Source of the DNA: Sorghum bicolor
Lineage: Eukaryota; Streptophyta; Magnoliopsida; Poales; Poaceae
DNA: 64,000 nt
Direction of reading: 5' to 3'
Assembly: GCF_000003195.3 (NCBI RefSeq)
Contig: NC_012876.2
Coordinates: forward strand, 57,530,407 to 57,594,406
Shown here: positions 1-11,515 of the stretch, in pieces
Layout of the letters: each line of letters opens with the position of its first letter
Position numbering within the stretch: the stretch's first letter is position 1
The notes under the pieces: generated by a model
Seen by the model: only the letters and a program-made list of their open reading frames with translations
Told to the model about the DNA's origin: nothing
The model's database searches: none
Position numbers and translations under genes: made by a program

Positions 1-83
1 TTAGTACATAATATGAAAGAAAATTGTCAGCTTATTTGAGCTACTCAGACAGTCAAGTGTGTAGCTAAAATGCTGCTTAGTTA

Positions 84-1235
84 AGCTAATAAGAGCATCT
101 CAAAAATTTTCTCCAAAAAAATTTATGTTTTTCAACTTCTAAAAAGGTATTAGAAGAAAAAAAGAAGACCATCTCCAATAGTGCCCCATAGTTCTAAAAG
201 AATCAATCTAGTTGATCGAGAAAAAAAAACAAAAAACATGAATGAATCAATGTGGCTTGGCTGTGATGAAGTCATCGACATCAGCCATCACAAGCAGCGG
301 TTCATGAGGCCACACACGCCAAGGACGCCCAAGCCCAGCACGAGGAGATGGAACTGTTACGGGTATTTTATCCGGGGTGATTTCATCTCCTCGGATTCTT
401 TTATGTGAGATCTATATATCCTAACAGCTCGAAGATCGAGACTTCTTCCAAGACTCCGTACGTGCCCGTGAAGACCGGTGCTACCTCCGTGATATCCCTC
501 GCGACTCATCGTGGGCTTCGAGCTTACTTTGAGGGAGAGTTTTCCCTCCCCTTCGACTTGTATAAATATCGTGATCAATGAATAAAGAACGACACCCGAG
601 TTCAGTTACTTCCTCTCTGTTCTCGTACTTTTGCATTCCACTCGTAACAGGAACGTCTCCGGTGCCACCGATGATTCGATAGTCCGGCTTGCGCGAGCAC
701 CCAAACCGACGATCGCATACGTCGTATCCCTCCCGCTGCTGTCATGCATCGTCACGGCAGGTCCACCCCTCCGCAGCGCCTTGCACAACGCAAACCACAG
801 CGTCCTCGTCTCCTCGCCGCCGCCATCGCACTCAGATTCAGACTACCGGCAGGCCTATCATCTCTTGAACATCCCGAAGCAGCTCCGTCTTCGGATCTCG
901 ACGAGCGTCCTGCCCCTGCAGCCGTGCAATCGGTTGCCGTTGAACATCAGCGACTTCATCCACACCATGTACAACCGCTGTCCCTCGACCGTGGAGGAGG
1001 GGAGGAGGGAGGAGCCGGCAACAAGACTGCGGGCAAATGACAGCGCGAAGGAAAAAAGACAGCGTTGAGAGAAAGATACGCGGAGGGGAGGAGCATGTAG
1101 AGTTACGCTGATTGGCTCGGTTTTTACGAAATGCGTAAATTTAAGGAGTTGTTGGAGAGAAAAAAATTTTATCTTTCTAAAAAATAAGTATTAGGAGGGG
1201 GTTTAGGGAACTCTTGGAGATGTTATAAGATCTAT
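84..1235. mobile_element. Possible Pack-MULE (Mutator-like) element
   Basis: The left edge (from GAGCATCTC near 84) and the right edge (GGAGATGTT near 1227-1235) are roughly inverted and flank A/T-rich subterminal zones, which in turn enclose a GC-rich core at about 600-1070. Mutator-like elements of grasses commonly start with GAGCATCTCCAA and often carry gene fragments. The terminal repeats are poorly matched and I could not find a perfect 9-bp target duplication, so this is inference. The alternative is two unrelated MITE ends around an old gene fragment. Confidence 0.3.
606..985 (-). pseudogene. LURP-one-related (DUF567) gene fragment, antisense
   Basis: On the minus strand one reading frame runs across this stretch with YMVWMKSLMFNGN, then GRTLVEIRRRSCFGMFKR, two adjacent stops (TGA, TAG), another stop, and then a frame ending TMHDSSGRDTTYAIVG. 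The order of motifs (VW-KSL-FNG, a GR-L--IRRK strand, a later strand) resembles the tubby-like barrel of LURP-one-related plant proteins. Part of the middle of the domain is missing. The first two stops look like TGG-to-TGA and GAG-to-TAG changes. Family assignment comes from motif memory only. The fragment cannot encode a complete protein and may be cargo of the surrounding Pack-MULE-like element. Confidence 0.4.
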
Positions 1236-1744
1236 CGATCTTGCTGACACAACACAAAGAGTGAATTCCCAATACATATAACCCGCAAGATGTCGCTGAC
1301 ACAAGAGTGAATTTTTAACCCGCAAGATGTTTTCAGCTAGTGGCCTATATGTAATATATAAGTATATCGTCAGAGACAGAGGTTAATATCTTAATCGCGC
1401 ATTTAGCCAATTAGCCATTTACTTTGCAACGGTTTGATCCACTTCGGCATTGTTTTGTTCTGGTCGATAAAGCGTGCGTTCAAACTAGACATGGATGTTT
1501 CAGTCAATACGTTAAATGCAGGTCTCTAGCTTCTTTCAGTCCTACCTTTTGTAGAGGGTTTGGCTCCCGTTGGCCCCTGTCGCGTCACCGTGCATCAAGT
1601 TGTTTGGATACGTGTGGACATAATTCTATATCTATATCTGATTAATTTTTTTTAAAAAAAATGCTCTTCAACCATCCTATTTTACTTTTGATAAGGCTAT
1701 GGTAAGAATAGTGTGCATCTAATCATGATATAGAGTTCGACTGC
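1236..1744. other. Intergenic, no gene seen
   Basis: A/T-rich sequence between the possible Pack-MULE and the LINE. Short open frames here have no recognisable motifs. The phrase ACCCGCAAGATGT occurs twice (near 1280 and 1319), a small local duplication. Confidence 0.5.
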
Positions 1745-1753
1745 AAGATGTAT
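1745..1753 (+). repeat. Candidate LINE target-site duplication, left copy
   Basis: AAGATGTAT occurs here and again at 8989-8997, directly after the A-rich tail of the LINE. Nine bases is short for a LINE duplication, so the 5' boundary it implies is tentative. Confidence 0.4.
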
Positions 1754-1935
1754 TGAAACATACGGAATGGCCATTATATAAATCTCTGAGTCACAACTGA
1801 CCAGTTTCTCGGTCTGTTGCCTAGCTGATAGAGTTTTCAAGTTTTCGGTGTTTTCGAGTTCAGTTGGTTTTCATATTCTTAAGCTGCGTTCTTTTGAGTG
1901 CGCCTTTTTCAAAGTCTTCTTCCACCTTTGGAGCA

Positions 1936-4900
1936 ATGGAGGGCCTAATTGGGTTAGGGAGTGGAATCTGTTCCGCAACGAAGAAGAAGCTTCCTAGACA
2001 TCTGCAAGCAGAAAAGGAATTCATCCAAGGAAAAGCTGGGTTAGGAAGGATTTCTCTTTCTCTTTTGCTGATGCCGTTAAGAAAAATGTATTAACTGGAG
2101 CCAATTCTATCCCGGTTGGGAATAGGCCTCCAAACAGTCAAGTTAGTTCATCCAAGAGCAAGAGTGTTTTCGAGAGACTGGTTTTCCCTGAGAAAGCGCC
2201 GATTAGCCGGGGTAATCGGGCCGAGCGGATTGGTCATGTTCATCAAGCTAGGCCGGCAAGTTTTGTCTTAGGTGCCAATTTGAATCATAGACCAACCAGC
2301 TCCTGGAAGGCGCCTGCAAAAAATCCTTCATACACTCTGCAGGCCGGGATTTGCTCCCGCTGTCTTGAGCCTGACCATACTAGAGAGATGTGCAAATCTT
2401 CCATAAGATGCTTTGCATGCAGACAGAGGGGGCACATATCTCTCAATTGTATGGGCAATGGAACATTGGCCAGTAGTGGATCAAGGGGCTCTGAGCGAAA
2501 TGGCAAAAAGGCTCTGGGGCAGAACAGTGCAACTACGTTGGAAACCGACCTCAGTCTTGGGCTACAGCGAACAGGCCCACCAATTTTCAACTCCTTCTCA
2601 GCTTGGGCCAAGTTTACCCAGGTTATCTCGCAATCTTCGCCAACGCCAGCCCCAGTGGTAGTACAGTGGCCCGACTCAATGACACATGGACCCAACAGGG
2701 AGGATCCCCACCAAATCATGAGACAGTGCTTCGCTAAGGCTACTGACCGTGTACAGAGGAGCAACCCTTCGCCTTCCACTGCCATTAACTGCGCTCCTTC
2801 CGGCATTAACAGTGCAGCCCAAGCTGAGCAGAGAAAACCCCACTCTGCTTGGGAGGATACCACACTACTGCAGCCCTTCTTGCACAAATCGCCCTCACAA
2901 AACCAGTCCCAATCAATGGCGTTCCAACGCGCAGACCCAACGCCGTTCAAGCCACGAGGGTTTCAGGTGCAGGATATCCCGAACAGGCCGATGATGGTCA
3001 GGGCGGTTGCAAGGAGAAGGCCGGCACGAAGGAATGAAGACCTAGCGATCGCGACGATCTCTCCATTGCCTGGTAATCACTTGCATTTCCCAGTGGTTGA
3101 AGAAATCCTCAGGGAGTTTTTGGAACAGTATAGGAGGACTCGGATAGTGGATGTGCAGCCTACACATCTGGGGCAGGCCTTTGTTAGATTTGATTTGGAG
3201 CAGGATAGAGATAGGTTTGTGCTTGATAGCCCACATGCTTACGGGGATGTTTTTATCTCCTTTGTGCGTCATAATCAAGGAAGGAACTGGAGAAGAGTTT
3301 ACTTTAACCACGAGTGCTGGCTTATGCTTATGGGGTTGCCCAAGGATTACTGGGAAAGGGAGCACATTGACACGGTTCTAGGTCCTTATGCCACAACAGT
3401 GACATGGCATAATGACCCACGTAACCTTGCAAGATTGATTGTCAAGGCCAGGGTAGTTGATCTGGAGGATATCCCCTATTTTGTTTTGTTCTCTGACCCA
3501 GAAGGACATGAGGGAGAATCCTGGACTGTTCAGTGTGAGATACCGAAGCATGAGAACTTAGGAGCTGGACCACCTGATGAAGAACCTGTTCCACCTCCAC
3601 CGGTTGACATGGGTCCACCAATGTATGACTTCTTTGGGTTGGGGCAGCAAGTACTAGCACCAGTAGCAGAACATGGTCAGCAGAACGAGCAGCAGGGACT
3701 ATTGGAGGTGGCACAAAATGAGGCAGAGGGGCAGGGAAATGGTCTGGAGGTGGATCACCAGGAGCAGCATCAAGATGAGTGGAAGGGGTGGCTTGAAGAA
3801 CTGCATGCCTTGGTGCAAGCTGAAGAACCACCAGCAATGCAGCCAAACCTGAATGTGGCACCTGTGGCGCTCCAGCAGGACCTGAATGAACCACCAATCA
3901 TTGCTGTACAGGATCTGAATCTAGCCCCATAGGAGGAGGACCCCCAGGAAGCCATCTTCCATCCAGGGCTGAATCAGGAGCAGGGAGAGGAGCAGTTCAT
4001 TTTGCCTCAGCCTGCACCAGCCGAGCAGCAGGACTTCCTCCTGGAAGAAGTGGCAGACAACCTGGATCAACAGGTTCAAGTCAACATACCTGCACTTCAG
4101 CACCCTCTAGAAAATTTCCTTCACCATGAGATTCCAGAGGAGGACTTGATGGAATTAGACATGGCAGATCATCAGCTGCAGGGGCAACAACACATTGCAG
4201 AGGAAGCTGGGCAGGTCTTTCAAAACAATATCCAACTAGGAATGGTCAGAACTTTTTTCTTTAACCAGCCTCATCTGGAAATGCCTAAGGCGCCGGAGCT
4301 CCTAAAGGTACTGCTACAAAAGAATGCCATGAATGCAAACAAGGACAGTTGGGTCATTGAAATACCAACAAAATGGTTGGGCTTCTTCAAAGCCATGCTG
4401 CAAGCGCCGGCCCAACAGAGCTGGGCCAAGGAGTTACTGCAAACTGACTTTCCAAAGCTGATGCAGGAGGAAGGGGAGTCTATGGACCTGATCGACCTGA
4501 AGCAAATGCCCATGGCCCAGAACAATTGTCCCCTGTTGCAATTGGAGCCTTCAATGGCCCAAGAAATTGAGGAAGCGATCCCTGAGGACCAGCCTAATGA
4601 TCTGGGCTCCCCCAGCAAAAAAAGATCAAGAAAAGAGAAAACAGCCACACCAATCATAGACTCGGTTGTCAGGCGTAGTACCAGAGTCAGATCCCAATCA
4701 AATGGGTTCAAAGTGAGTCCTTGCAAAGCAAAAAACTGCCTGGGCTGCAGTGTTGTGCCTCCAACAATCCCCCAGCCCATACTAAAGAAGATAGGGTCAA
4801 CTCTCTGCCAGCTCAAAGAGGAAGATCTTCAGGGACTCAATGGCAACGCAAAGAAGAAGGTAGATCCCATTGGGAAAAAACAGAAGAAGAATAAGAAGGA

Positions 4901-4955
4901 TGGGGAAAGCAAAGATGATGAGGACAAGAGGGCCCATGAAGACAAGGAGAACTAA
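1936..4955 (+). pseudogene. LINE ORF1 (zinc-knuckle RNA-binding protein), broken
   Basis: ORF1 proteins of plant LINEs bind the element RNA. The likely start is ATG 1936 (MEGLIGLGSGICSATKKK). The frame shifts by one base at about 2037-2052, then reads DFSFSFADAVKKN into the long frame that covers 2280-3932. A pair of CCHC-like knuckles lies near 2350-2450 (CSRCLEPDHTREMC and CFACRQRGHISLNC). A TAG at 3930-3932 interrupts the frame, which continues unchanged to TAA at 4955. The distal part is Gln/Glu/Pro-rich and ends in a basic segment with RRSTRVRSQSNGFK and CKAKNCLGC, a C-terminal motif I associate with grass LINE ORF1 proteins. The TAG sits where a CAG (Gln) would fit the surrounding Glu/Gln-rich text. 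Confidence 0.75.
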
Positions 4956-5220
4956 CCCAAGGGTGGAAGAAGCTGATCTGTGCTATCTCTTTTGCTACAT
5001 GTCTATCATTTGCTTAATATTGTTTTCTGTTAGTCTTTTCGGGATGTATCCCTTCGCTTGTATGACTATTTGGCTATGTCTGAAATCTCTTTGTCTGAAC
5101 TTTTTGATGGTTGACAACCTCTACTGGTTTCTGTTTAATCTGATCTGGTTATGGGGAATCGAGGTTGAGGAGGCTTCTCCTCAACCAATGTCCTGTTTGA
5201 CGGCCCTTTTCATGGTTTAA

Positions 5221-8200
5221 ATGAATCAAAAAAAGCACTGGAAAATCCTGAGCTGGAATGTAAGAGGGCTCAACTCTGAAACTAAATGGATCTCAATTAG
5301 GGACAAAATCATTGAGAGCAAAAGTGAAATCATCTGTCTGCAAGAAACCAAAAGAGAACAGTTTGATGTTGGCTACATCAGAAACTTCTGCCCTATTGAA
5401 TTTGATTCGTTTGAACTCCTACCCTCAATTGGGGCATCGGGAGGCATTTTGGTAGCATGGAAAAGTTCTGCTTTCTCTAGCAATCAGCAGAAATAGGTTT
5501 GCGATCTCACTAGAATTTACCTCAAAATTAAATAATGAATCTTGGGTGCTGACCTTAGTTTATGCTCCTTGCACACCGGCTGGGAAAAGAGAGTTCTTAG
5601 ATTGGTTCCAAGATATCCAAATGCCTGAAGATATTGAATGGATTATAGTAGGGGATTTCAACTTGATCCGCAAACCTGAAGACAGAAATAGAGATGGTGC
5701 AGATCTCAATGAAATCTTTAGCTTCAATGAGGCAATTGAGAAGCTGGGAGTGATTGAAATACCTTTACATGGTAGAAGGTACACTTGGACCAATAAGCAG
5801 TTTCCACCTCTGTTGGAAAGGCTTGACTGGGTGTTTACATCCACTTCTTGGACAGCAAAATTCCCCAATACTATCGTCACAACACTAGTGATGGAAGTCT
5901 CGGATCATTGGCCTTGTGTAATAGATATTAGCACCAACATTCCTCAAAGCCACTTCTTCAGGTTTGAAAACCATTGGATTGACCACGAGGATTTCCTCGA
6001 AGTAGCAATTAGGGGGTGGGTGGCTCATGATAACGTTATTGACCCTGCCAAACGCCTAACTGCCAAATTCAAAAACCTCAGAAAAGAGCTGAAGACTTGG
6101 AAGTCACAGCTACCAAAACTAGCTATTGCAATCAAGGGTATTAAGTCGGTGCTGAACTTCTTAGAGATAATTGAAAGCTTGAGAGACCTTTCCTTGCTAG
6201 AATGGAACTTCAGAGAGCTGATTACAGAGAAATTAATCAGTCTTCTAAAGCAGCAAAAAAAGTATTGGATGCAGAGAGGAAAGATAAGGTGGGTGAAGGA
6301 AGGTGATGCGCGAACAAGATTCTTTCATGCCCATGCAACAATCAGACACAGAAAGAACTCAATTGCTGTGCTTCAGGATGCCTGGGGAAATAATGTGCAT
6401 AGTCATGAACATAAAGCTGATCTCCTTTGGCAGGCTTTCAAAGATAGAATGGGAAATACAGAGTTTAGTCAAATGCTCTTCAACCTGAGTGACCTCATGC
6501 AACCGAGCAATGAGCTTGAACAACTTCAAGCTCCCTTTTTAAAAGAAGAAATTGATGATATTGTGTCAAGGCTGCCTAATAATAAGTCTCCTGGACCGGA
6601 TGGGTTCACAAACGAGTTTCTCAAGTGTTGCTGGCCCCTAGTTGCGGACGATTTCTATAACCTCTGTGACAAGTTCTTTGAGGGTGAAATCTGTCTCAAA
6701 AGTATAAACAATTCTCACATCACTCTAATCCCCAAAGTGGATGGCCCTTTGAGAGTATCTGACTACAGACCGATCTCCCTCCTGAACACCTCAGTCAAAC
6801 TAATAACAAAAGTGCTTGCAAACAGACTGCAAAGGAAGATCAGAGATCTGGTTCACAAAAACCAATATGGTTTCATCAAAACCAGAACCATACAAGACTG
6901 TCTGGCATGGGCACTGGAGTACATTCACAATTGCCACAAATCAAAAAGAGAAATCATCATATTAAAATTGGACTTCGAGAAAGCTTTTGACAGAATTGAG
7001 CATGGGGCTATTTTGGAGATTCTCAGAGCAAAAGGGTTTAGTCAGAGATGGATCAGCTGGATAAAGGCAATTCTGGATTCAGGGACCTCCTCGGTAATAT
7101 TGAATGGTACTCCAGGGAAAGTTTTCCACTGTAAAAGAGGAGTTAGACAGGGGGACCCCCTATCACCACTGTTATTTGTGCTGGCAGCAGATCTACTACA
7201 GTCGGTAGTGAACAAGGCAACGCAACATGGTCTTTTTGAGGTGCCTTTACCCCTGAGGTACACTGATGACTTCCCAATACTGCAATACGTAGACGATACC
7301 CTCATAGTGATGCAAGCTTGTAGTAAGCAGTTATGGACACTCAAGGCTGTGCTGTAGAGTTTTGGTGAATCTACTGGATTAAGAGTTAATTACAACAAGT
7401 CTGTAATGGTGCCTGTCAACATCGGTCAGGAGAAACTGAACCACTTAGCACAAACCTTTAACTGTGCAAAGGGAAGCCTCCCATTTACCTACCTTGGACT
7501 TCCACTAAGCCTGACAAAACCAAGGGTGATTGACTTCTCGCCGTTAGTTAATAGATGTGAGAGAAGGTTGGCTGCAACCTCAACCTTCTTGAATCAAGCA
7601 GGAAGACTAGAAGTCACAAATTCAATATTTTCAGCCTTGCCCACATACTGTATGAGCACCTTCCTTTTGCAGCAAACAGTAATTGAAAGAACTGATAAGT
7701 TCAGGAAAATATGCCTATGGAGAGGGGCTGATGTTAATGCAAAGCAAAGACCTAAGGCGGCCTGGAAAATGGTATGCAGGGAAAAGAGAGAAGGAGGTCT
7801 GGGGGTTATTGATCTTAAAACACAGAATGAGGCATTACTGATCAAAAATCTGCACAAGTTTTTCAACAGAGAAGATATCCCCTGGGTCTCTCTAGTATGG
7901 GAGAAGTACTATGATAATGGTAGGCTACCATGAGGCACAAAGAAGGGGTCATTTTGGTGGAAAGATGTCCTGAAGCTTTTGGACAAATTCAAAGGTTTAG
8001 CAAAGGTGCAAGCTAACAGTGGGAAATCATGTTATCTCTGGGAAGACCTGTGGGAGGACATGCCCCTTTCTCTCAAATTCCCAGAGTTATTCTCCTTTGC
8101 TAAAAAGAAGAAAATCAGCCTACAGGAAGCAAAGAATCAAACACCAATTCATGCATTATTCCACTTACCAATATCTCAGCAGGCCCACTCACAAATGTTG

Positions 8201-8811
8201 CAGTTGGGTCAGCTATTACAGCACATACAAGGGTCAATGGGGAAGGATAATTGGTCCTACATTTGGAACTCGAACATCTTCTAAGTTAAAAGAGCATATA
8301 GGCAGTTGAAGGGGCATGGGGACATACACCCAGTACATAAATGGATATGGAAATCCTCCTGTCAGAACAAACACAAGGTGTTTTTCTGGCTGTTAATCAA
8401 AGACAAGCTAAGCACAAGAGAACTATTAAGAAGGAAGCATATGATGCTTCAGGATTATAACTGTGTCTTATGCACAGGATCAGTAGATGAATCCTCCCTA
8501 CACCTCTTCTTGGAATGTCCCTTCGCAGCTCAATGCTGGGGCTGGCTTGGTCTTCACATCGACAGTGAGATAGATCCCTTCGAAATCCTACACTCATTAA
8601 GATCTCAATTAGGATTGCCCTTCTCAATGGAAATCATCATTACAATGTGCTGGACAATATGGAAGGCCAGAAATGATTGGATCTTTCGTCAAATCCCTCC
8701 AAGCCTGCAAATGGCAAAGACAGTTTCAGGAATGAGATGGGCTGCCTCTCTCTGAGAATTAGGAGAAGGATTCAAATGGCTTTTGAACAATGGATAAACA
8801 ATCTCTCCTAG
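5221..8811 (+). pseudogene. LINE ORF2 (endonuclease + reverse transcriptase), broken
   Basis: ORF2 nicks the target DNA and copies the element RNA into it. It starts at ATG 5221 with the apurinic-type endonuclease motifs ILSWNVRGLN, CLQETK, GDFNLIR, RLDWVF and SDHWP. Reverse transcriptase follows, with [14 protein letters not shown], a PISLLN segment, [23 protein letters not shown] and the catalytic YVDD (about 7288-7300). A zf-RVT domain ends it (HKVFFWLLIKDKLSTRELL, CVLC, HLFLECPFA). Breaks seen: a one-base frameshift near 5470-5480; in-frame stops at 7355-7357 (TAG), 7931-7933 (TGA), 8282-8284 (TAA) and 8753-8755 (TGA); and a further shift near 8775 before the likely end NNLS-stop at 8811. 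All motif order is normal for the family, so only point decay separates it from an intact copy. Confidence 0.85.
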
Positions 8812-8988
8812 CTTGGATTTGCTCGGTGTTGAGGAGTATTTTCTTTATTAACTTCTTTGTATCCTAGATGGCCTTGCTAGTCAGGCTTACTTGTTTTCCT
8901 TTTTTTATGTTTCTGCGTCTGTAAACTTTTAAGCTTTCAATAAATTAACCTGTAGGGGTGCAAACCTCTCCAGTCTCTTTCAAAAAAT

Positions 8989-8997
8989 AAGATGTAT
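8989..8997 (+). repeat. Candidate LINE target-site duplication, right copy
   Basis: AAGATGTAT, matching 1745-1753, directly after the A-rich LINE tail. Confidence 0.4.
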
Positions 8998-9046
8998 ATT
9001 TTGTTACAATGTTTAGACACGTTTGCTACCTCGACCGAATAACACT

Positions 9047-9061
9047 TAATAGAGTAGTTGT
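9047..9061. repeat. Target-site duplication of truncated LINE, 3'-side copy
   Basis: TAATAGAGTAGTTGT, identical over 15 bases to 9986-10000. On the plus strand it is followed by a T run, which is the poly(A) tail of a minus-strand LINE. Confidence 0.85.
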
Positions 9062-9985
9062 TTTTTCGCGATCGGGTGATTAGCCCGTTTTTCATTAAGA
9101 GGGAAGTAACCACGTGTTACAAAAGGGAAGACGCAGGCGAGACACCAACGCCGAACCCTGAGTCGCAGAGCCGCAGCGTTACAACAAACTAACTGGCTAA
9201 CTATATTGTGAACAAAAACAGCGACCAAGCCGAAACCGCTGCCGAAACAGACCGAAACCCAGCCAAAGCCCACTCATTCGCCTCACTGGCCACCTTCCTG
9301 CAAATGCTTGTGGCGTCGCTGACCAGAGAGCGCTCGAAGGTGACCGAATTCCTTTCCTTCTAGAGAACCCAAGCTACGAGCAGGATCATGGAGTCGAAGA
9401 GTTGTTGCGCCGGTGCATCGAGCCGTTTACGCTGTCGTATCCACCAATGGCCGAACCTAACATCAGCGTCTGGCGTCAACGATGCCAGACCCAGCGGGGA
9501 CAGTAGCAAGTACCAGACCTGTCTGGCAAGAACACAGCCAAGGAACAGGTGCTCTACTGTCTCGGACGCCTGCCCACAGAGGACGCAGGCATCGCAGTCC
9601 TGGAGGCCGTGTCTCCTCCTTCTGTCAGCCGTCCAGAGGCGGCCATGGAACGCGAGCCACCTGAAGAACTTAACTTTTGGAGGTGCTCGTGTCTTCCACA
9701 ACTCTCTGGCTCCAAGTAGAACGGTAGAGCCCGCGAAGAAAGCTCTATACGTCGACGATGCTGAATACTTGCCATCAGCTGACCACTTCCAGACGAATCT
9801 GTCCGAACGTGTCTGATCCAGGACCGTGTCTCTTGCAATCTCCCAGACTTTCAAGTATTGGCAAAGAACCTGCACAGTTAAGGCGCCAACAATGTCCCTG
9901 GCCCAACGGTCTGAAGCCAACGCTTCCCTGAGCGTCCTCTTCCTGCCCACCCGGGATACTGCCGCGAACAGATGTGGCGCAAACC
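9062..9985 (-). mobile_element. 5'-truncated LINE (924 bp), minus strand
   Basis: Only the 3' end of an L1-type LINE is present. On the minus strand it opens inside ORF2 (RFAPHLFAAVSRVGRKRTL), passes through a zf-RVT domain (APPKVKFFRWLAFHGRLWT, CVLCGQASETVEHLFLGC, ARQVWYLLL), hits a stop at 9360-9362 and ends in a short A run at 9062-9066. A perfect 15-bp target duplication flanks it, which fixes both ends. The open frame on this strand continues upstream of 9985 for about 36 codons, but that part is target DNA read through by chance, not LINE. It belongs to a different, more GC-rich family than the LINE at 1754-8988. Confidence 0.88.
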
Positions 9986-10000
9986 TAATAGAGTAGTTGT
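9986..10000. repeat. Target-site duplication of truncated LINE, 5'-side copy
   Basis: TAATAGAGTAGTTGT, identical to 9047-9061. It marks the truncation point of the minus-strand LINE. Confidence 0.85.
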
Positions 10001-11129
10001 GAAGCAGATCCAAGTACTTATCGGTCTTGAGAAGAAGTTTCGAGATCATTAATATAGAACGTGGAGTAGGGATTGTGGAACAATCCGAGACCATGGGGAA
10101 AGAAATCTGGTTCTTGTATTTTTATTTGTTTGCAAGTTTCTTGTGTGACAACTAGGATTCGTGTTAGTGTGCTTAGCTTAGGGTTCATACTTGGTTTTCT
10201 AAGGGCCTTACTCTTACAGCGAATATTTGTTAAGGATATAATTAATATGTTGGCCCTAAGTACGCATTAGATTGGTTTTGTAGAAGTTAGTAGCCAATAT
10301 GCTAAAAGGTTTTAGAGAGTTTGCATAGCCTAAGTTTGTTTTAGAGCCCAATTTAAACCCCTGCCCCCTTTTGGGTCATTGGATCCTTTACAACAATATT
10401 GCTTGACGTTTGTTCCCAATGGAGGCATCATCTAGGAGATATAGCACAGTCTTTGTGGATGTCAGTCTCTGTATGGACATTTTGATGCTTGTGCAAGACT
10501 GGGTTCTTCGACGAGGCCATGCCTCGGGTATTTTTGTTCTACCTTCTACGAGTGCCACCTGCTCTCCCAAGGTGGCTTGCGGTAGTGAAATCCGAGTTTC
10601 TTGGATGTGGGGTTCATTAGAGCTCGATAATGATAACATGATGCACTCTCTTCCTCCCAGTCAGGAATAGTCTTGCATGGGCAATGTGGATTGAGGGCTT
10701 TGGGTGATGTATGCCAAGTGTTCGTGACGAGCTCGACAACAGTCGTATTACCGTTGTTTGTTAGTGGGTTGATTCCGGTTGGTCATCTAGACTCTTGTAC
10801 TTAGATTTTCATGAATTTTCCTTAATACGCCATTCATATATGGTTTTTTTTCGTCTTTTTTTTATATATATAGACCGGGTCAGCTCTTCTCTTCTGCATA
10901 CAATAGCAGGAACTTTGTGCTTTTTTCAGAGGTTGCTTCGAGGAAAAAAAGCTAAGGTGATCTCCTTTCACCCAAAAAAAGTAATTGTCCGTGTTAGGGA
11001 ATTGGCGCAGGCAACCACATGAACTGATAACGATGGTCGATATGTGGCACTACAGGATTAATGGAAGCCAACAAGATATCGCTGCAAACAACCAGATACT
11101 GTAATAAGATGTTACAAACAAGGCAGCCC
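10001..11129. other. Intergenic, no gene seen
   Basis: The short open frames near 10390-10670 have no recognisable domain. The stretch between the LINE and the 3' end of the next gene may hold old repeat sequence, but nothing diagnostic is visible. Confidence 0.45.
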
Positions 11130-11515
11130 AGTGCCCAGTCGCAAGAACAAACTTATATGTATAAATAATCTGAAACGGAATTCATTGATTGGGGAGCTCA
11201 GTTCGACTCTGTACATCATACAGGCCGCAAAATGGTACATACATGTGGAGGCAGACAAAAACATGATTCTCAGCCTCACTCAGGGACAGTCAAGGAACCA
11301 ACCTGACTCTGATGATCAATGCAGCGAAGCAACAGAGAAAACAAATACAATCCTCTGCTGACCAATGCTCTGATAAAAGGCACACTGTTGGAACAAGAAG
11401 GTTTTCTCCACTTAGGAATATTGGGTGCAATTCGTCCAGCACCCAAAAGGTTGGACTTCCAACAACAACCTTCCCTGGCTGATAGTAACAGAACACAATT
11501 TTTGCTGTTGTCACT

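Larger units (their letters stand above)
1754..8988 (+). mobile_element. L1-type LINE retrotransposon, near full length, inactive
   Basis: The element carries ORF1 (nucleic-acid binding, CCHC zinc knuckles) followed by ORF2 (endonuclease, reverse transcriptase, C-terminal zinc-binding domain), the arrangement of plant L1-type LINEs. It ends with AATAAA at 8939-8944 and a short A-rich tail at about 8981-8988. A 9-bp candidate target duplication flanks 1754-8988. Both frames are broken by frameshifts and in-frame stops, so it cannot move by itself. There are no LTRs. The 3' end is well supported; the 5' end rests on the short duplication and on ORF1 starting 182 bases inside it. Confidence 0.85.

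Noticed and set aside
10388..10670. Overlapping 83-86-codon frames on both strands
   Set aside because: No domain, no supporting splice or promoter signals; probably chance.
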